Source: Ectocarpus siliculosus
Lineage: Eukaryota; Sar; Phaeophyceae; Ectocarpales; Ectocarpaceae
Length of the DNA: 64,000 nt
Assembly (NCBI GenBank): GCA_000310025.1
Contig: FN649739.1
Coordinates: forward strand, 2,827,081-2,891,080
Reading direction: 5' to 3'
Under the pieces are notes generated by a model. That model ran no database searches. It had not been told where the DNA came from and saw only the letters and a program-made list of their open reading frames with translations. A program made the position numbers and the translations under genes. Positions 50,301-61,869 of the stretch are shown piece after piece; the stretch's first letter is position 1; each line of letters begins with the position of its first letter.

Positions 50301-53300
50301 ACTCGGCGAGACGAAAAAAAAGACGAATTATCGGGCGAGCGTAGAGAGCTGCTTGCGGACACGTGTTTGGGCAGTATTGAGCGCAGACAATGTGGCTCAT
50401 TCTTCCCGTGCCTTGTCGAGCTAGCGGTATTCCATCAGTGACGGGTATTTCCGCGTCAGAAAAAACGTAATTTCGTTCACGATGAAACATGAAGCAAGCT
50501 GCAGTGATCCGGTGGAGTGGGCTCGCAAGGGGAGGGAAACCTTGATCCACCGAATTTTCAATACCGAAAACACTTTATCCCTAGCCGGCGCTATGTGTTT
50601 TCTCTCACCTGGGAAGCTTCTATCTCTCTCTGTTCTTGGGACAGGGACCACTTCGTAAACCAGACCCACCGCCGAAATTTGTTGCGTGTAAATATCTGAG
50701 CCATCAGACCAGCAAATGCAGCAGCAACGTCATTAGGGCGCGAATCTGCACGTCGCCATTGGCCTCTGTGTAGCCTGACAAACCCAGGGTACCCCGTGGC
50801 TATGGGCCAGCCAAGGCATGCGACGGAATCGGAAGCTAGCAGACAGTACTGAATTCACACATAATACAAACGCGGTTCACACCCGATGACACCCGATGTG
50901 AGCGTGCGATGGGGACTTCAACGCTTGTGAACAACACATACGGAGACGTCGATAACAAGTAATTTGCCTGATTCCGTGCGGGCGATCTTTAGGGGCTCAT
51001 GACTGCCCACCCCAGACGTTTCCACGGGTCCGACAACGCAAAGTATCGCAGAAGCGGACAGGCAATTAGCTAGAGAAGATGTTCGGCTTGATTTGTTTTT
51101 CTTTGTCTTCACTTCAAATCAGCGCTCACAGCACTAGTGCCGTTTGCTCCAACCCTCCCCTCCTGCGGTACTTTGCCTTCGATTTTTAATGCCAAAAGAG
51201 TTCAGCACTCTCTTCCCTCTGTGTGCGCACGAACTAGCGCTATCCACTAGGCCAGGAGCGGAAGCGAGAGAAAAACTCACTTTGCAAGAAAAGCTCGCTT
51301 ACGCCGAGATTCGAACCCGTGACCTGACCTCTAGAAGGTTTCGAGGATACCAACTAGACCACCGGGGCGACCGGCAGAAATGACACCGTAATACCAACAG
51401 CAACAACTCACGTGCAACAGCCGCAGTAAAGCAAAGGTATTCTGTACTGTGGCGTATCACACCTGGCTCCCAGTTTTCTTCACTTGCAGCTCCAGCGCCA
51501 AGTGCCTGCCCCTGGTGGAAACCCACGTATCCCACTCGGGCAGCGGTTTGAAACCGTCCTCGGGCGGGAATGTCGGGGGCTCCATTTCCTCCCGTAGGGC
51601 CTTCTTGAACTTGACCATCCTTGACCACACGTGAAAAAGCTACGAGACACACGCGAGTGGGGAAGATTCTCGCCATGTGTCGTCAAACCATCAACACGCG
51701 TATCGCAATGTATAATGCTATCGAGGTACACGGCGGCGACTTGCCCACCAGACGGGCATGGAATTAGGCTTGAAGAATAGCACGAGGAGTTGGTCGTCAA
51801 TTCTGCTGCATGAAACCCCCCGCAACCGTCCAACACGATCGGACACCATGCGACCCGTGGATTGGACGAAGTTCACAAAACAGCAGGCAATTGCAAACAG
51901 CCCCGAAGCATCTGTCACTATTCATGGTTTCTGCCCCTACAGTGGAGCTTCTGGTGTTTCGAAGAAGAAAAAAACTACTTCGAAGGCCAACCAGACCCCC
52001 CCCCCGAGAACGGAGTCCAGTCGCTAGACCTTTCGCACCATTTTTTCTTTCAGGAAATATTTGCTCGAGAACAGCACAAGGGATCGCTAGCTTGAATCCA
52101 ATCCAGAACTGGCACTGTGTCGAAATACACTCTTGAGAAGCTTGCTATTGGCCCTCGAGACGGCCAGCCCACGTCAACTTCGTCTCACCAAGCTGGCAAT
52201 CTCGGGGGCCCAAAGCATGTTGGACGCGGTATGGAGCCGCACGGCCTTGCACATTTTGAACCCCGCTTGGGCTTCCGCTTTCCGTTTGTGATTGGCCGTG
52301 TCTCTCCAGCCCTGAAATAAGATCTGTGACAATAACGGTTACAACAGGTGCAGCAGGGAGTTTCGTTCCAGAGGCGTTCTGGATCGTCCGTTGGACTAGG
52401 CAGAGCACAGGGTATGCATGCGTGGTAGAATTCGAAGAGATCTGTACATAGTCCAAAACTATCACAGATATGAAATACCACGTCCGTTCGTTGCGATTGT
52501 CTTTCAATGGTGCACGAGGGTTCTATATCCGGGATGACCAGCTTCCATTATTCGTTTGGCAGAAAGGTTTTCAGCGCCGTGAAAGCGGCATCTTGATAGG
52601 CCATCCATGCTTGAACTGGACAGTCACCTGTAGGATGCGCCGTTTGACGCTCGCCTTGTTGCGTCGTACCGCGGGGCTCAAATCGTCCGACGGAGTTGAA
52701 GTATCCTATAGGAGGGAAGTACCAGGTAGGAGGCAAGAGGTCAGGGTCAGAATTTGAATAGGTTTGAATACCGCCAACAGAACTATAGGGGACAATAGTT
52801 AACATGGCGTTGCTCTGTGTCATCCTACATGGACAGGAAACACAGGGTGAGCTGAAAAGGATGTGTGGCAACAAGGTGTCGTCGAGCTCCCGAATCAATA
52901 TCCATTTCTGTGGTGGCGTCGTTGTTGTTTGTAGATCATGCAGGTAATTCCAGGTATCTGACGAACAAGTACACTGCACCTCAGGCGAGATACGAAGAGG
53001 CGTTTTGAACCTGAAAACCGTAAGTTCGCCCACCGCAGTACTCTGCGTTCACCTGAAAGTATTGAACGACGGCTTGCCTCGACAATCGGGTGCTGCTGAC
53101 GGCAGCTTGGAAGGACAACTGACCCACGACCCGGGCGTTGCGCTCCTGATTGCCTCAGCGTTGCGCGTATGGATGAGCAGCAATATGGGTAGCGATTAAG
53201 CGTACGTGGGTATAAGCAACTGAGAGTTCCGCTTGTTCGCATCGAGTGGAAAAAATTAGGACACGACCGCGTATGCTGGGTTGGAAAAATCAACACGCTT

Positions 53301-55964
53301 CATTGCTGCGTAAGAGTGTTCAGAGTGCGGAAACGATTTTTTTCCAATGTGGTATCGCGCATGATGTGACTCGTCGCTCAAGCTATTCAGAGGTACGCGA
53401 TATGGCACTACCGGAGTGCGACGGTGTATCGAATGTCGAATTCCAGTTTCCTTGTGCCGCAAATCTCCTTCAATCGATGGTAATTCTTCCCGCCGCTAAT
53501 TACGCCTGTATTGACCACAGATGGGTCCATCGAGACCGTGCCATTCCTCCCCGTTCATATGTGGTTTCCTTTTGGTAGGGTACAACATCCGGCAATTCTC
53601 ACAGTGGTCTCCAGTCTCCCGCCAGGTACCCCTATTGGTGCTCATCGACTATGTCATGCCCGTTGCCTGACCCACCCGCTCTCACACTATCGCTCGACAC
53701 GACAAGCAACAAAACAAAAAATCATTCTTTCCCACACCAACCTCCTCGACAAGCTCGTTCCAGTGCGAAAAAACAGATCGCATGAGGTTCTCCGAGTATA
53801 GTCGGTGGGCTCTCACGGTGACCCTCCACGCGCGGAGGTGGAGCTGAGAAACAGACACAAGTTTGGAATTCGATGGAGAACAGGCGTAAGAACCAGGCAG
53901 AAGGACGGGAGGGTGTAGGCTTTTTGGCCGAAAGGCGTAGGTATGTTGTTGGGCGTATCAACTTACATGTTATCTGTTGTAGCGCGCACTGCGGTTCAAG
54001 CGTGAAATAATTTATTCGTATTTTTGGTGTCCATATTTGTCTGTGGTTGGCTGTGATTTGTTTATATATGCTCGAATCAGGCCTATCAGGGCGTGAATAG
54101 CAACGCGTTTAACCCATACTGGAAGACTGAGGCTCGCCCACACAATCGATGCACTTAGCTTAAAGACGTGCAAGAGAAACGGGTACCCATCACAGAAAGG
54201 ACTGACCTCACGAAACATGGACGTTTGCGAAGGCCGGGGTATCTGTTCACCCATCAACAAAGTATTTTTATGCGCCAAGCCTCCATGAAGACGCCAAACA
54301 GGGTACGTGACGCACGTGAAAGAGGATTTCCCATCCCCGTCAAGGTGATGGCAACGAGTGCATCTTCTACCTGGGAGCAGATCTAAAATGCCGGGTACGA
54401 AAACTACTTTGAAAAATTGAACTGTGAGGGTAGAAGAGCAATCTAAGTAACACCCACAAAAGCCATTGGTGTGCAGGGAAACAAACACATACTTTTCACG
54501 TGTACGCATGAATGGATCGATGATCGTGCAGTGTACCTTGATGGACCACTGCCTTCGGCCTCTCCACGCCATAAACTTCCGCCGGAAGACGAATCCTCGC
54601 CAAGTCTTCGCGATGGAGACCTGCACTCCCGACATCCGCGCCCTGCGTTTGTAGCGCTGGAGGAATTCTTCGTCCCTCATCTCGAGGTTGGCATCGTGGA
54701 CGTCCCAGTGTTGTCTCGCCTTAACAAACGATTGACGCATTCGAAACGGCTAAATATACATATGTCGATCCAAACCGTAATTATATAGCTGGACATTGCG
54801 CTGCTAAGATTTCTTTTGTCTATCCCTTCCAGTACCTTCGTGCCTAGAGTATCCGAGCAAATTTAGGCGAACCACGTGCAGAGAAAAGCAACGCCGTTGC
54901 ACCCATGTGGACGGGGTTGGCTGCCTTTGTTCAGCCTTGAGGTGGCGTTAGAGTGTCGAGAACAAAAATGTCTAGTTCCGGCGGCGTCCAAAAAGGAGGT
55001 TTACATCACTCAAGCACAATCATGGCAAACTCAAAGCTGCGGTTTCCTCTCAGCCCATCACCATACACCTTCTCTCACGCGTATACCCTTGCCCTACACT
55101 TCATTGCATATATCGAGGCGGATTTCACTGATAAATCAAATATCTTCTTGTGTATCTTTGCGATGCTAGAATAGCTCATGCCACACGTCAAGCCCATCGT
55201 CCTGCGACGTCATCGAGGCAGCCATACTCTGAAATCCTCGAAACATTGCCCCTCACCTGTTCTGCGTTGTCGATGAAAGCCTGGGGGATACCATATATGT
55301 CGGCCAAGCCCGCCGATGGCGTCGCACCTAATGTAACATCTCCGCCATGACCCGCCCTTGCCGCAGAAGAACGCGTCGATACCACGGTACTGCTGTTCCT
55401 CACAGCTCCACCTTCTAATGACGTCAGCCGACCTTGTAAGTCCGTGAGGAAGCCTTCCAACGCATCTACCTCGGGCACAACAGGACTGCGCGCTCTTCCC
55501 GCTGCCCCCCCGGGAGCATCACGGTCACGTGGTCTCCGGCGAGGTAACAGCGATTGGTTCGTAGTTCGTGGCACCGGCAGAGTCCATGCCCCAGGCACCG
55601 TGCGCAGGCCGGCTTCTTCAAGCTCCACTCTCCGGCGAGCTCTCTCTGCGGACTTGGAACTGTCAATGTCTACGCCAAGCGCTTGGGCCCAGACGTCCAT
55701 TGCGGGAGATTGAGACCCGGGCCGCCCCCGGCGGCTAGCGGAGGCTGTACTCGACAACGAGGCTTCATACTTGTCGAGGATTCTGGCTCGCTCCAAGTCC
55801 CTTTGTCGAGACCCAGGCAATAGCGCAGGACGCTTCGCAGTGGCAGGGTTGTGGGCAGCTGCAGAAGAACGAACTCGTTTGTTATTGGTGCTGCGGCCGT
55901 CCCTTGACAGATCCACCCATGGATCCAGGAGAGTGCTTCTCTGGTCGACAGTGGTCGGCATCAT
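35338..55964 (-). CDS. IQ/SFI1-like, ankyrin-repeat and coiled-coil protein (~1822 aa), 31 exons
   Basis: Exons: 55964-55257, 54749-54537, 53843-53738, 53153-53053, 52705-52628, 51639-51463, 50074-49916, 49216-49113, 48667-48445, 47979-47743, 47137-47054, 46907-46722, 46588-46483, 45875-45844, 45494-45352, 45030-44943, 44861-44771, 44181-44014, 43555-43378, 43123-43007, 42422-42006, 41644-41479, 41330-40956, 40559-40384, 39089-38996, 38467-38411, 37985-37914, 37470-37417, 37105-36998, 36435-36317, 35869-35338. All borders are GT-AG, all phases agree and the sum is 5469 nt. Residues 1-236 are disordered. Residues 255-620 carry IQ and SFI1-like Trp repeats (AKTWRGFVFRRKF, SVFSHWNEL, VFAAWASV, LLAWQAWK). 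Ankyrin repeats lie near 793-905 (RGTTPLHAAAGH, AGKTPLQVCT). Gly-rich linkers and coiled coils follow. IQ/SFI1 repeats usually bind calmodulin or centrin, so a basal-body or cytoskeletal role is an inference. The start could lie further upstream. Confidence 0.75.
45844..45875 (-). other. 32-nt micro-exon in the ankyrin region
   Basis: Bounded by acceptor CACCAG and donor GTGAAT. It converts phase 1 from the upstream exon (46588-46483) to the phase 0 needed by the ankyrin exon 45494-45352, and encodes LIAQSDGTFQ. Without it the two ankyrin exons do not join in frame. Confidence 0.6.
51296..51372 (-). repeat. Degenerate tRNA-like sequence (pol III A and B boxes)
   Basis: On the minus strand GGTGGTCTAGTTGGTATCC matches an A-box/D-arm and GGGTTCGAATCTCGG matches a B-box/T-arm, about 77 nt in all. 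The acceptor stem pairs only partly and no 7-nt anticodon loop forms, so it is not called as a functional tRNA. A second A-box-like stretch, TGGCCTAGTGGATAGCGCTAG, follows near 51241-51261 on the same strand, suggesting a SINE or tandem tRNA relic. It lies in an intron of the 31-exon gene. Confidence 0.45.
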
Positions 55965-56667
55965 GTCAAGTCCGTCGTCTATATTCTAATGGCGAGCAAG
56001 ACCACCACGCATCCTTGTCGTTGGGATCGGGACCTAGAGAATCGCGAGAGGCTAATGTGTGCCTGTCTTGTGCTCGAATGCAATACGAGAGAGGCTATGC
56101 GAAGAAGTGCAGCACAGGCGATTTGGAACATGATCCCCTCCGTTTTCAAAAAGACGGTTTCGCAGGAATGTTTCGTCGAACCGGCACACAATCTACCGCG
56201 GATGCTGCGCGGTGCCCCTCTTCCTTTTCACACTATTGAAGAAGCAAGGAATAGCTCAATGCTTACATTCCAGTTGAGACCAGACGATTCTAAAGCACAG
56301 GGTGCGTGTACTAAACTTTGGGCGCGAAACAACAGCGAGCACCGAAACACCCTGCAGAACTACAGTAGTAACATATCTTGATATCATCTTTGTCGCCATT
56401 GTTGATGAGAGAACAAAAAAAAAACAAATCGTAGACATACAGGTACTTTTCTGACGCTACAGTATGAATCCATTGCTAATCTGTCTCAGACTCTTTTCTA
56501 TGATGGAGATGGTTTCGTGGTGTCATATTAAGAAAAATAAAAAAAAAATCCCTACCGAACCTGGTGAACTCCCCCTCTTGATTCCACCGCATTTCCAGCT
56601 GACTTACTCACACCTCCCCGCCTGGCCCTCTCGTGCACCACAACTCGTGCTATAGGCTAGGAGTCAC
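55965..56667. promoter_or_regulatory. Divergent intergenic region
   Basis: 703 bp separate the ATG of the minus-strand ankyrin/IQ gene from the ATG of the plus-strand DUF2358 gene, so both promoters must lie here unless upstream exons exist. A splice acceptor (CGCCATTAG) near 55990 on the minus strand could mean an extra 5' exon for the minus-strand gene. No specific promoter element was identified. Confidence 0.5.
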
Positions 56668-59600
56668 ATGGCATTGACACCATTATGTTCCCCTACGAGG
56701 CTTGTGGGGTTGGCGCTGGGTGTCTCCTCGCTTGCGGCGAGCTTCATGAACCACCGATGTTGCACATCGTCGGCGTATTGGACAGGAGGGTTATCAGCGG
56801 CGCCATCTCATCGATATCGATCGCGGGCGTTGCGACTCGCTCCTCGACAAGAGCAGGGCGAGGGCGACACCGACAGTCACAGCACAGCCGTTTCTGAATT
56901 CGAGCAGACGAGCGGGTCGGTCAAAGCGTTTGTTGGTGGCTTGACCGATTTGTTCGTGCGTTTTGCTGGCGGCGACGAGGACAGCGAAGCTCTCTCTGCC
57001 GACACCTCTGCCAAGGTATGCATACGAACTACAATGTACATGCACCGATGTCTCTTTCGCTCCTCTCGATGCTTGGTGCAGCTATTGCCGGGATCGTTCA
57101 TGACGGAAAGATTGTGCCCTCTGCTTAATAATCGAATCGCACAACAATCGCTGGGATACTGAGTCCCCTTCCACGCTGTTGTCTGATGTCACGCGCCCAT
57201 ATGGCGTGGAACCGACACGTACATCCAAATCATGTGCGCGCCGCGGCAGTTGCGTTGCAGGGTCAACGTACGTCGTGCCGTGCGGTGCCTCTCTCTTAGA
57301 GGCAACGAAAAGTTCAACAGGCAACCTACGAATGGGCGAATGGGTTAGAGTTTTTGCCAGTTTGGCGGGAAAAATGGTCGGTTAGCATGTGATGGTCATT
57401 GCCGTCTTTAACAACAACGGGTAACACCATCTCCCGGTGATTTTCGGCCTCCGCGCACTTTCCATGAAGTGATCAGCCGCAACATACATACCGTTCGTGT
57501 CTCAAATCCAAGTGCCGGATGCTTTTGTCATTGATGATTCCAATTGGCCGAACGCATGCAAACATAAACCAGTGCGACTTAACGCTTTCGGTTTTCACGC
57601 GACTTACCGTCGGAAAAAGGCTAGCCTATCCGAGGCGGAGCTTGAAGCCGGTATAAGACAGGAGTACGCCAAGAACTACCTCTGGACGGGGGACATCAAC
57701 GAGGATTTGTATGAGGTGGGTTTCCCATCTGATGCTCTTCGGGGAGTTTCACAGGGCAGTCGAAAACAAATGACTACACGCATGTTGTAGAGTGCAAGAA
57801 GCAAGATTTGGCGGTGAGACTCGCCGTCAACGTGACCCCGTACCGACGGAGGTAGTTTGCTTGCGTTCGTTACATAGTTCGTTTCACCTCAGGGCAAGCC
57901 ATCTCCTTAGGCCATACCACTGAACATCGTTACCGTTCGAGTGCATGCGGGTGGCGTGGGTTTTTCTGAAACACCCGTTCGGGCCGGTATCCCTCTCGTC
58001 AATCTTCGCCTGCTGTGGGATTTTCCATCAATTGCAATACGAGCAGCACTTGGTGACGCTTTCAACACAACAGTGCCCCGATTCCGATCTCTGTGACGAA
58101 GCAGCAATAGGAGCGAAGAACCTTGCTTTATCCTCACAACGGACGGTTGACACCGTCAGTCTGTCCCTGTCGTAGAGGACAGGTTGCCCTTTTTGCTCTC
58201 CCATGCCAAAGTCCTCGTGTATGCCATAAACGATACGATACACGGTAGCTCGACCGTTGTCCACGTTCTTGCTGTTTCCTCATTGTCAGCCTCAACGTAC
58301 ACACATAATGCAAAGCGAATGTTGAAAGGTTTTGTCTGCCGACGGGGGTTCCCGTGTGCTTCGCCTTTGCAGGAGGACTGCAACTTCACGGACCCCACGC
58401 TGTCGTTCTCCGGGCTATCGACGTATAAACGCAACGTGGGCAGCCTGCAAGGCGTGCTCGATTTGTTTGTTCGTAACAGCCGCTCCGTGCTGTACTCGTG
58501 CGAGCTTCGACAGGTACAGCACGTTGATGGCGAACATGCCTGAACTGCCGTGCTTGTCGCATCTCCCGTTTGCGGTCATCCACAGGATCAAGGACGGCGG
58601 TTGTCGGTCGAGCGTAATGACTGTCAAGGCATCTGGCGTCTCTCGTTAAGACGTAACTTCCCCTATCCCTGGAGAAATATGAAATTTGATTTTCTATGTA
58701 GAAAACCCTGCTTCTTTATAAAATCTTGCCGACTGCTGCGTAAGTATAAGTCTCCCGCCAACGCACGCGCGGATTTTAGCAGGCCAACACGCCACATATC
58801 CGAATCGTAGCTCCAGAGAGTAGTCAGAACGCTGTACAAACGACGTTTTCATGTATGGAAACTCACATGCTGGCACAACTTGGGGACACGTTTCCTGTGC
58901 CCCTTGTCGCAGATCCATCATTGTCTCTATTTCCCCATACAATCTCTCTAAGTTGTGCTTGGATTGAACCACGTTCCTTGAAGGGCTGGCAAGTGGACGC
59001 AAGGGTTGGCATGTAGCCCAACAGTATGGAGCAAATGGTCCCGAATGGCTGCTCTGCTCTTCCGCTGTTTCAACCTTCCGGCACAGGCATTCTTAGGGCT
59101 GATGGAGGCGTGAGTCAGTTGTGTCGTGAGGGCAGGGGAGCATGTGCTGATACCAGCGGGCATGTGCCCCGAGAACCTATGTTATTTTCTTCGTAAACGT
59201 GCGGATATGCCCGCGAACAAGCTTTTTTTCTCTGTCCTTCTGTTTTCGTCTGTCGCCGGCGCTCTGTCCAGGAGGATTCGTGCGTCCAGACTCGATGGAG
59301 GATGGTGGGGGACCTCCGACTACCTTGGGGTGCGTAGGTGGAGCAAGTCGACCCTTGCTTCGAAAACGGCGGAAATTACGGTTTGCACAGTCCCCGATTT
59401 TTGTTAGGTCTTCACCGTGTAATGCAGTTGACGTGGTTCTCTCTTTTCTTGGGACAGAAGACCATCACGGTGTCTTATCTACCTCACGTAGTGGCGTGCA
59501 TCCATGAGAAGCTACGAACCAAGGTCGTGCCGAACAATGCCATGTGTTGATGCCTTCATGTTCATGTTCATCGTGAGAAGAAATTATCAATCCTTGTTAT

Positions 59601-60182
59601 CTCACTCAGGTCGTTTTTTTTCACGTAAGAATACTTGTTGTCGAGTAGCCTAGCCAGGATTTGGACTCGGAACCTTGACCATCCGCAGGTTTCGGCGCTT
59701 TGGACAAGCCGGATCTACTCGCTGTCGCGCGGCGTTCGTTGGTAGGGTATCATCGATTGGATCACTTCAATACCCCTGCAGTTGCCCTGGTGATACGCCC
59801 GGCAATACACGGCCCTACGATTATTTCTACGCAAAACAAAACATGTTCCTCGTTTTAGTTTCTGTACGTTTGTGCAAGACTGCTGCCTCTGAACTCTGCT
59901 CGCCTGCGGTGGGTGTGAAAATGTTTTTATCTTGCAGTTCTTACCCCGTGGCCACGACCAATGTCTTGTGTGGTCGCAACCGCAATGGCCACTTCAAGGT
60001 TTTGCTTCCCCGTCTGCATCTCAGGTCCAACGATCGACGTGGTGGGAAGGACGACGTTTTCGTATGACTCGAGTCGCGGAAATCGCATATTTTCGTACGA
60101 CGAGGTTTGGGAGATGGAGGCAGCTGAAGCTCTGATGCAAATTTTCAGACCCGGGACGCGGGATAGCGCTCCAGAACAATAA
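56668..60182 (+). CDS. DUF2358 family protein, predicted plastid-targeted
   Basis: Five exons: 56668-57015, 57620-57715, 58373-58513, 59272-59329, 60025-60182 (TAA at 60180-60182). Joins are phase 0, 0, 0, 1 and total 801 nt, 266 residues. Residues 1 to about 60 form a hydrophobic leader with LAASF, resembling the ASA-F plastid-targeting motif of heterokonts, then an Arg-rich transit region. The conserved part contains NYLWTGDINEDLYEEDCNFT, DPTLSFSGL, YKRNVGSL, RWRMVGDLRLPWG, IDVVGRTTFSYD and a YDEVWEMEAAEAL ending. This order is that of DUF2358 (SnoaL/NTF2-like fold) proteins of plants, algae and cyanobacteria, which are plastid proteins of undefined function. The exon 2 acceptor (AAAAAG) is the weakest site. 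The gene diverges from the large minus-strand gene. Confidence 0.88.
59643..59720 (-). repeat. tRNA-like sequence with paired acceptor arms
   Basis: On the minus strand the ends GAGTAG and CTACTC pair perfectly. CGGC...GCCG gives a D-stem-like pairing, and GGTTCCGAGTCC resembles a B box with one inserted base. The central part (CGAAACCT.C.GA.GGTCA.GGT) resembles the element at 51296-51372. T-arm spacing is wrong for a functional tRNA, and an A-rich stretch follows. It lies in intron 4 of the DUF2358 gene, antisense to it. A tRNA-derived SINE relic is the best guess. Confidence 0.4.
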
Positions 60183-60554
60183 GGCAAAGTTGGAGTTGTG
60201 GGAGGAATCGCCCGACGTGAGGCGTGGGTGGCGCCGTTGATCAAACCGACGACCAACCGGTGCGACTCTGTTGTCTTAGTGAGCCGTCTATCCCGGGGAG
60301 CACCGGCGACCCCGAGTTGGCGATTGCCGATAGAATGGATAGGGTTTGGTGGCAGGGGCAAAGGTGGTGCTTGTTATTTATCGACCAACTCGTGATTCCC
60401 GGGATCCGACCTACGTAAGGGACCTGGTCCAAGAGCACGACGTGTTTTCCTCGTGTAGATTCCAAACAGACATCGAGAAGAACCGAATCGACGAAGTTGG
60501 TTGGGTTCCTTATTCCGCATATGGTTGTTCCAATCCCTTCTGTATTCGCGTGTC
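60183..60554. other. Short convergent intergenic region
   Basis: Lies between the stop of the plus-strand DUF2358 gene and the stop of the minus-strand fragment. It must contain both 3' UTRs. No terminator or other feature could be assigned. Confidence 0.4.
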
Positions 60555-61247
60555 CTACAGCACTGGCCTTTCAAAGAGCGCAACAAGGTCATCTCCTGGA
60601 AGCGCGCCGTCGAGTGGTTCAAGACACTTGTACGAAAATTCCGGATCCATGACGGAGTCCAAAGTCCCACCCCACACGAGCAAATTGCGTATCGAAACTC
60701 CCCGTGCCACGTTGCGGGCGCTTCCACATTGGCTTGCCCTTTCCGAAGCAACCACTCCCAAAACGGGTCTCTGCATATCGGAAGGCAGAGCGCTTCTTTT
60801 GCTTGTGCTCCCGATGTTGCCGTTCCAATTTCAACGGGTTTAATATTTTTTCCCTCATATCATTATTCGGCACTGGACCAACTATCATCTAAATACCGTC
60901 TGAATCTGCCGCGTTCCACAAATTAGCGGTTCTCTCGAAACGACGATACAGAAGATACCCCGCCGAGACTCAGGTGGATTGGTAAGCCCCAGAGGTTCTC
61001 AGAACGAACAATCTCCGGACAAGAGCAAGCAGCACAGACATCCGACTTCCTTTCCTCGAATTCGTTGCTGTTCTGAGACGGAAGAGAGGCAAACATTTGG
61101 CCTCATCGAAGGCCTAACCCGGGTAGTGGTGTGCACCTCGAATGGAAACGCTCCCAAGTCTCGACGAAGGACGCTCCGCACCCACGCAGCAAGATCTCGG
61201 TGGCACCAAAGTGGCAGAAAGTTGGTGTGGTCTGCCACAAGGATGAT
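60555..61247 (-). CDS. Unrecognised protein, last two exons
   Basis: Exons 61247-61137 (37 codons) and 60770-60555 (72 codons including TAG) join in phase 0 through donor GAG/GTGCAC and acceptor GATATGCAG. The first reads IILVADHTNFLPLWCHRDLA and then an Arg-rich helix. The second includes RGVSIRNLLVWGGTLDSV and ends ALPGDDLVALFERPVL. The hydrophobic strand followed by a polar loop suggests a folded enzyme domain, but no family was recognised. No upstream exon could be fixed between 61248 and 61869. Confidence 0.45.
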
Positions 61248-61869
61248 CTTCCGGCACCATCAACCACGGGGCGTTAAATGCGGAACACACAACCTCTAAC
61301 CACAACACTACGCGATCCGTCCACGGCCCATCCAGCTAGGCAGGGATTGATTCAGCCTGTTCAAACCCGCGCAAACGAGCCTTGAGCTCCTGATTGGAAA
61401 TTGGCTAATCATCGCCTGTCCGCCATGTGTTCCGAGCGCTTACGTACATCGCAGCGGGAAGCCAAAAGCACACCAACGCCGCGTTCGTGAAGAGATAGTG
61501 TGGGTGGGGTTCCAACCAGGTTACCGCCACAATAAAAACGGTGAACGCCGGACTCTACAGCTTCACACCGATTGTCTTGAGCATTTCGAGGACGTCCGTG
61601 TAGACAAGGATTCCCTGTGTGACGCACACAGTTGGGTAACCGACGATATGGTGAGCTATCGGTTGGTGAGGTAAGCAAGGGGAACGTGGACGGCACGGCT
61701 ACATAAATTAGTGGCGTATCGAACGAGCGAACAAGGGCATGTCGGGCACCAGTTGACGTATACGCCGTGCTAGTGACGGACAGGATATGATACACGTAAT
61801 GTTCCGAAGATCGTTGGTACTTCGTTTGGGGCGGTTTACACGAATTTAGATGAATTTGCTGTACACACT
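61248..61869. other. Intergenic or intronic, no supported exon
   Basis: Holds the 3' flank of the PRXL2-like gene and possibly upstream exons of the 60555-61247 fragment. Nothing with paired splice sites and coding character was found. Confidence 0.4.

Noticed and set aside
51296-51372. Functional tRNA gene
   Set aside because: A and B boxes are present but the acceptor stem pairs over only about four positions and no 7-nt anticodon loop forms.
52548-52620. Minus-strand exon candidate AWMAYQDAAFTALK near 52610
   Set aside because: It lies after the donor at 52627 and does not join in phase; exon 52705-52628 joins exon 51639-51463 directly.
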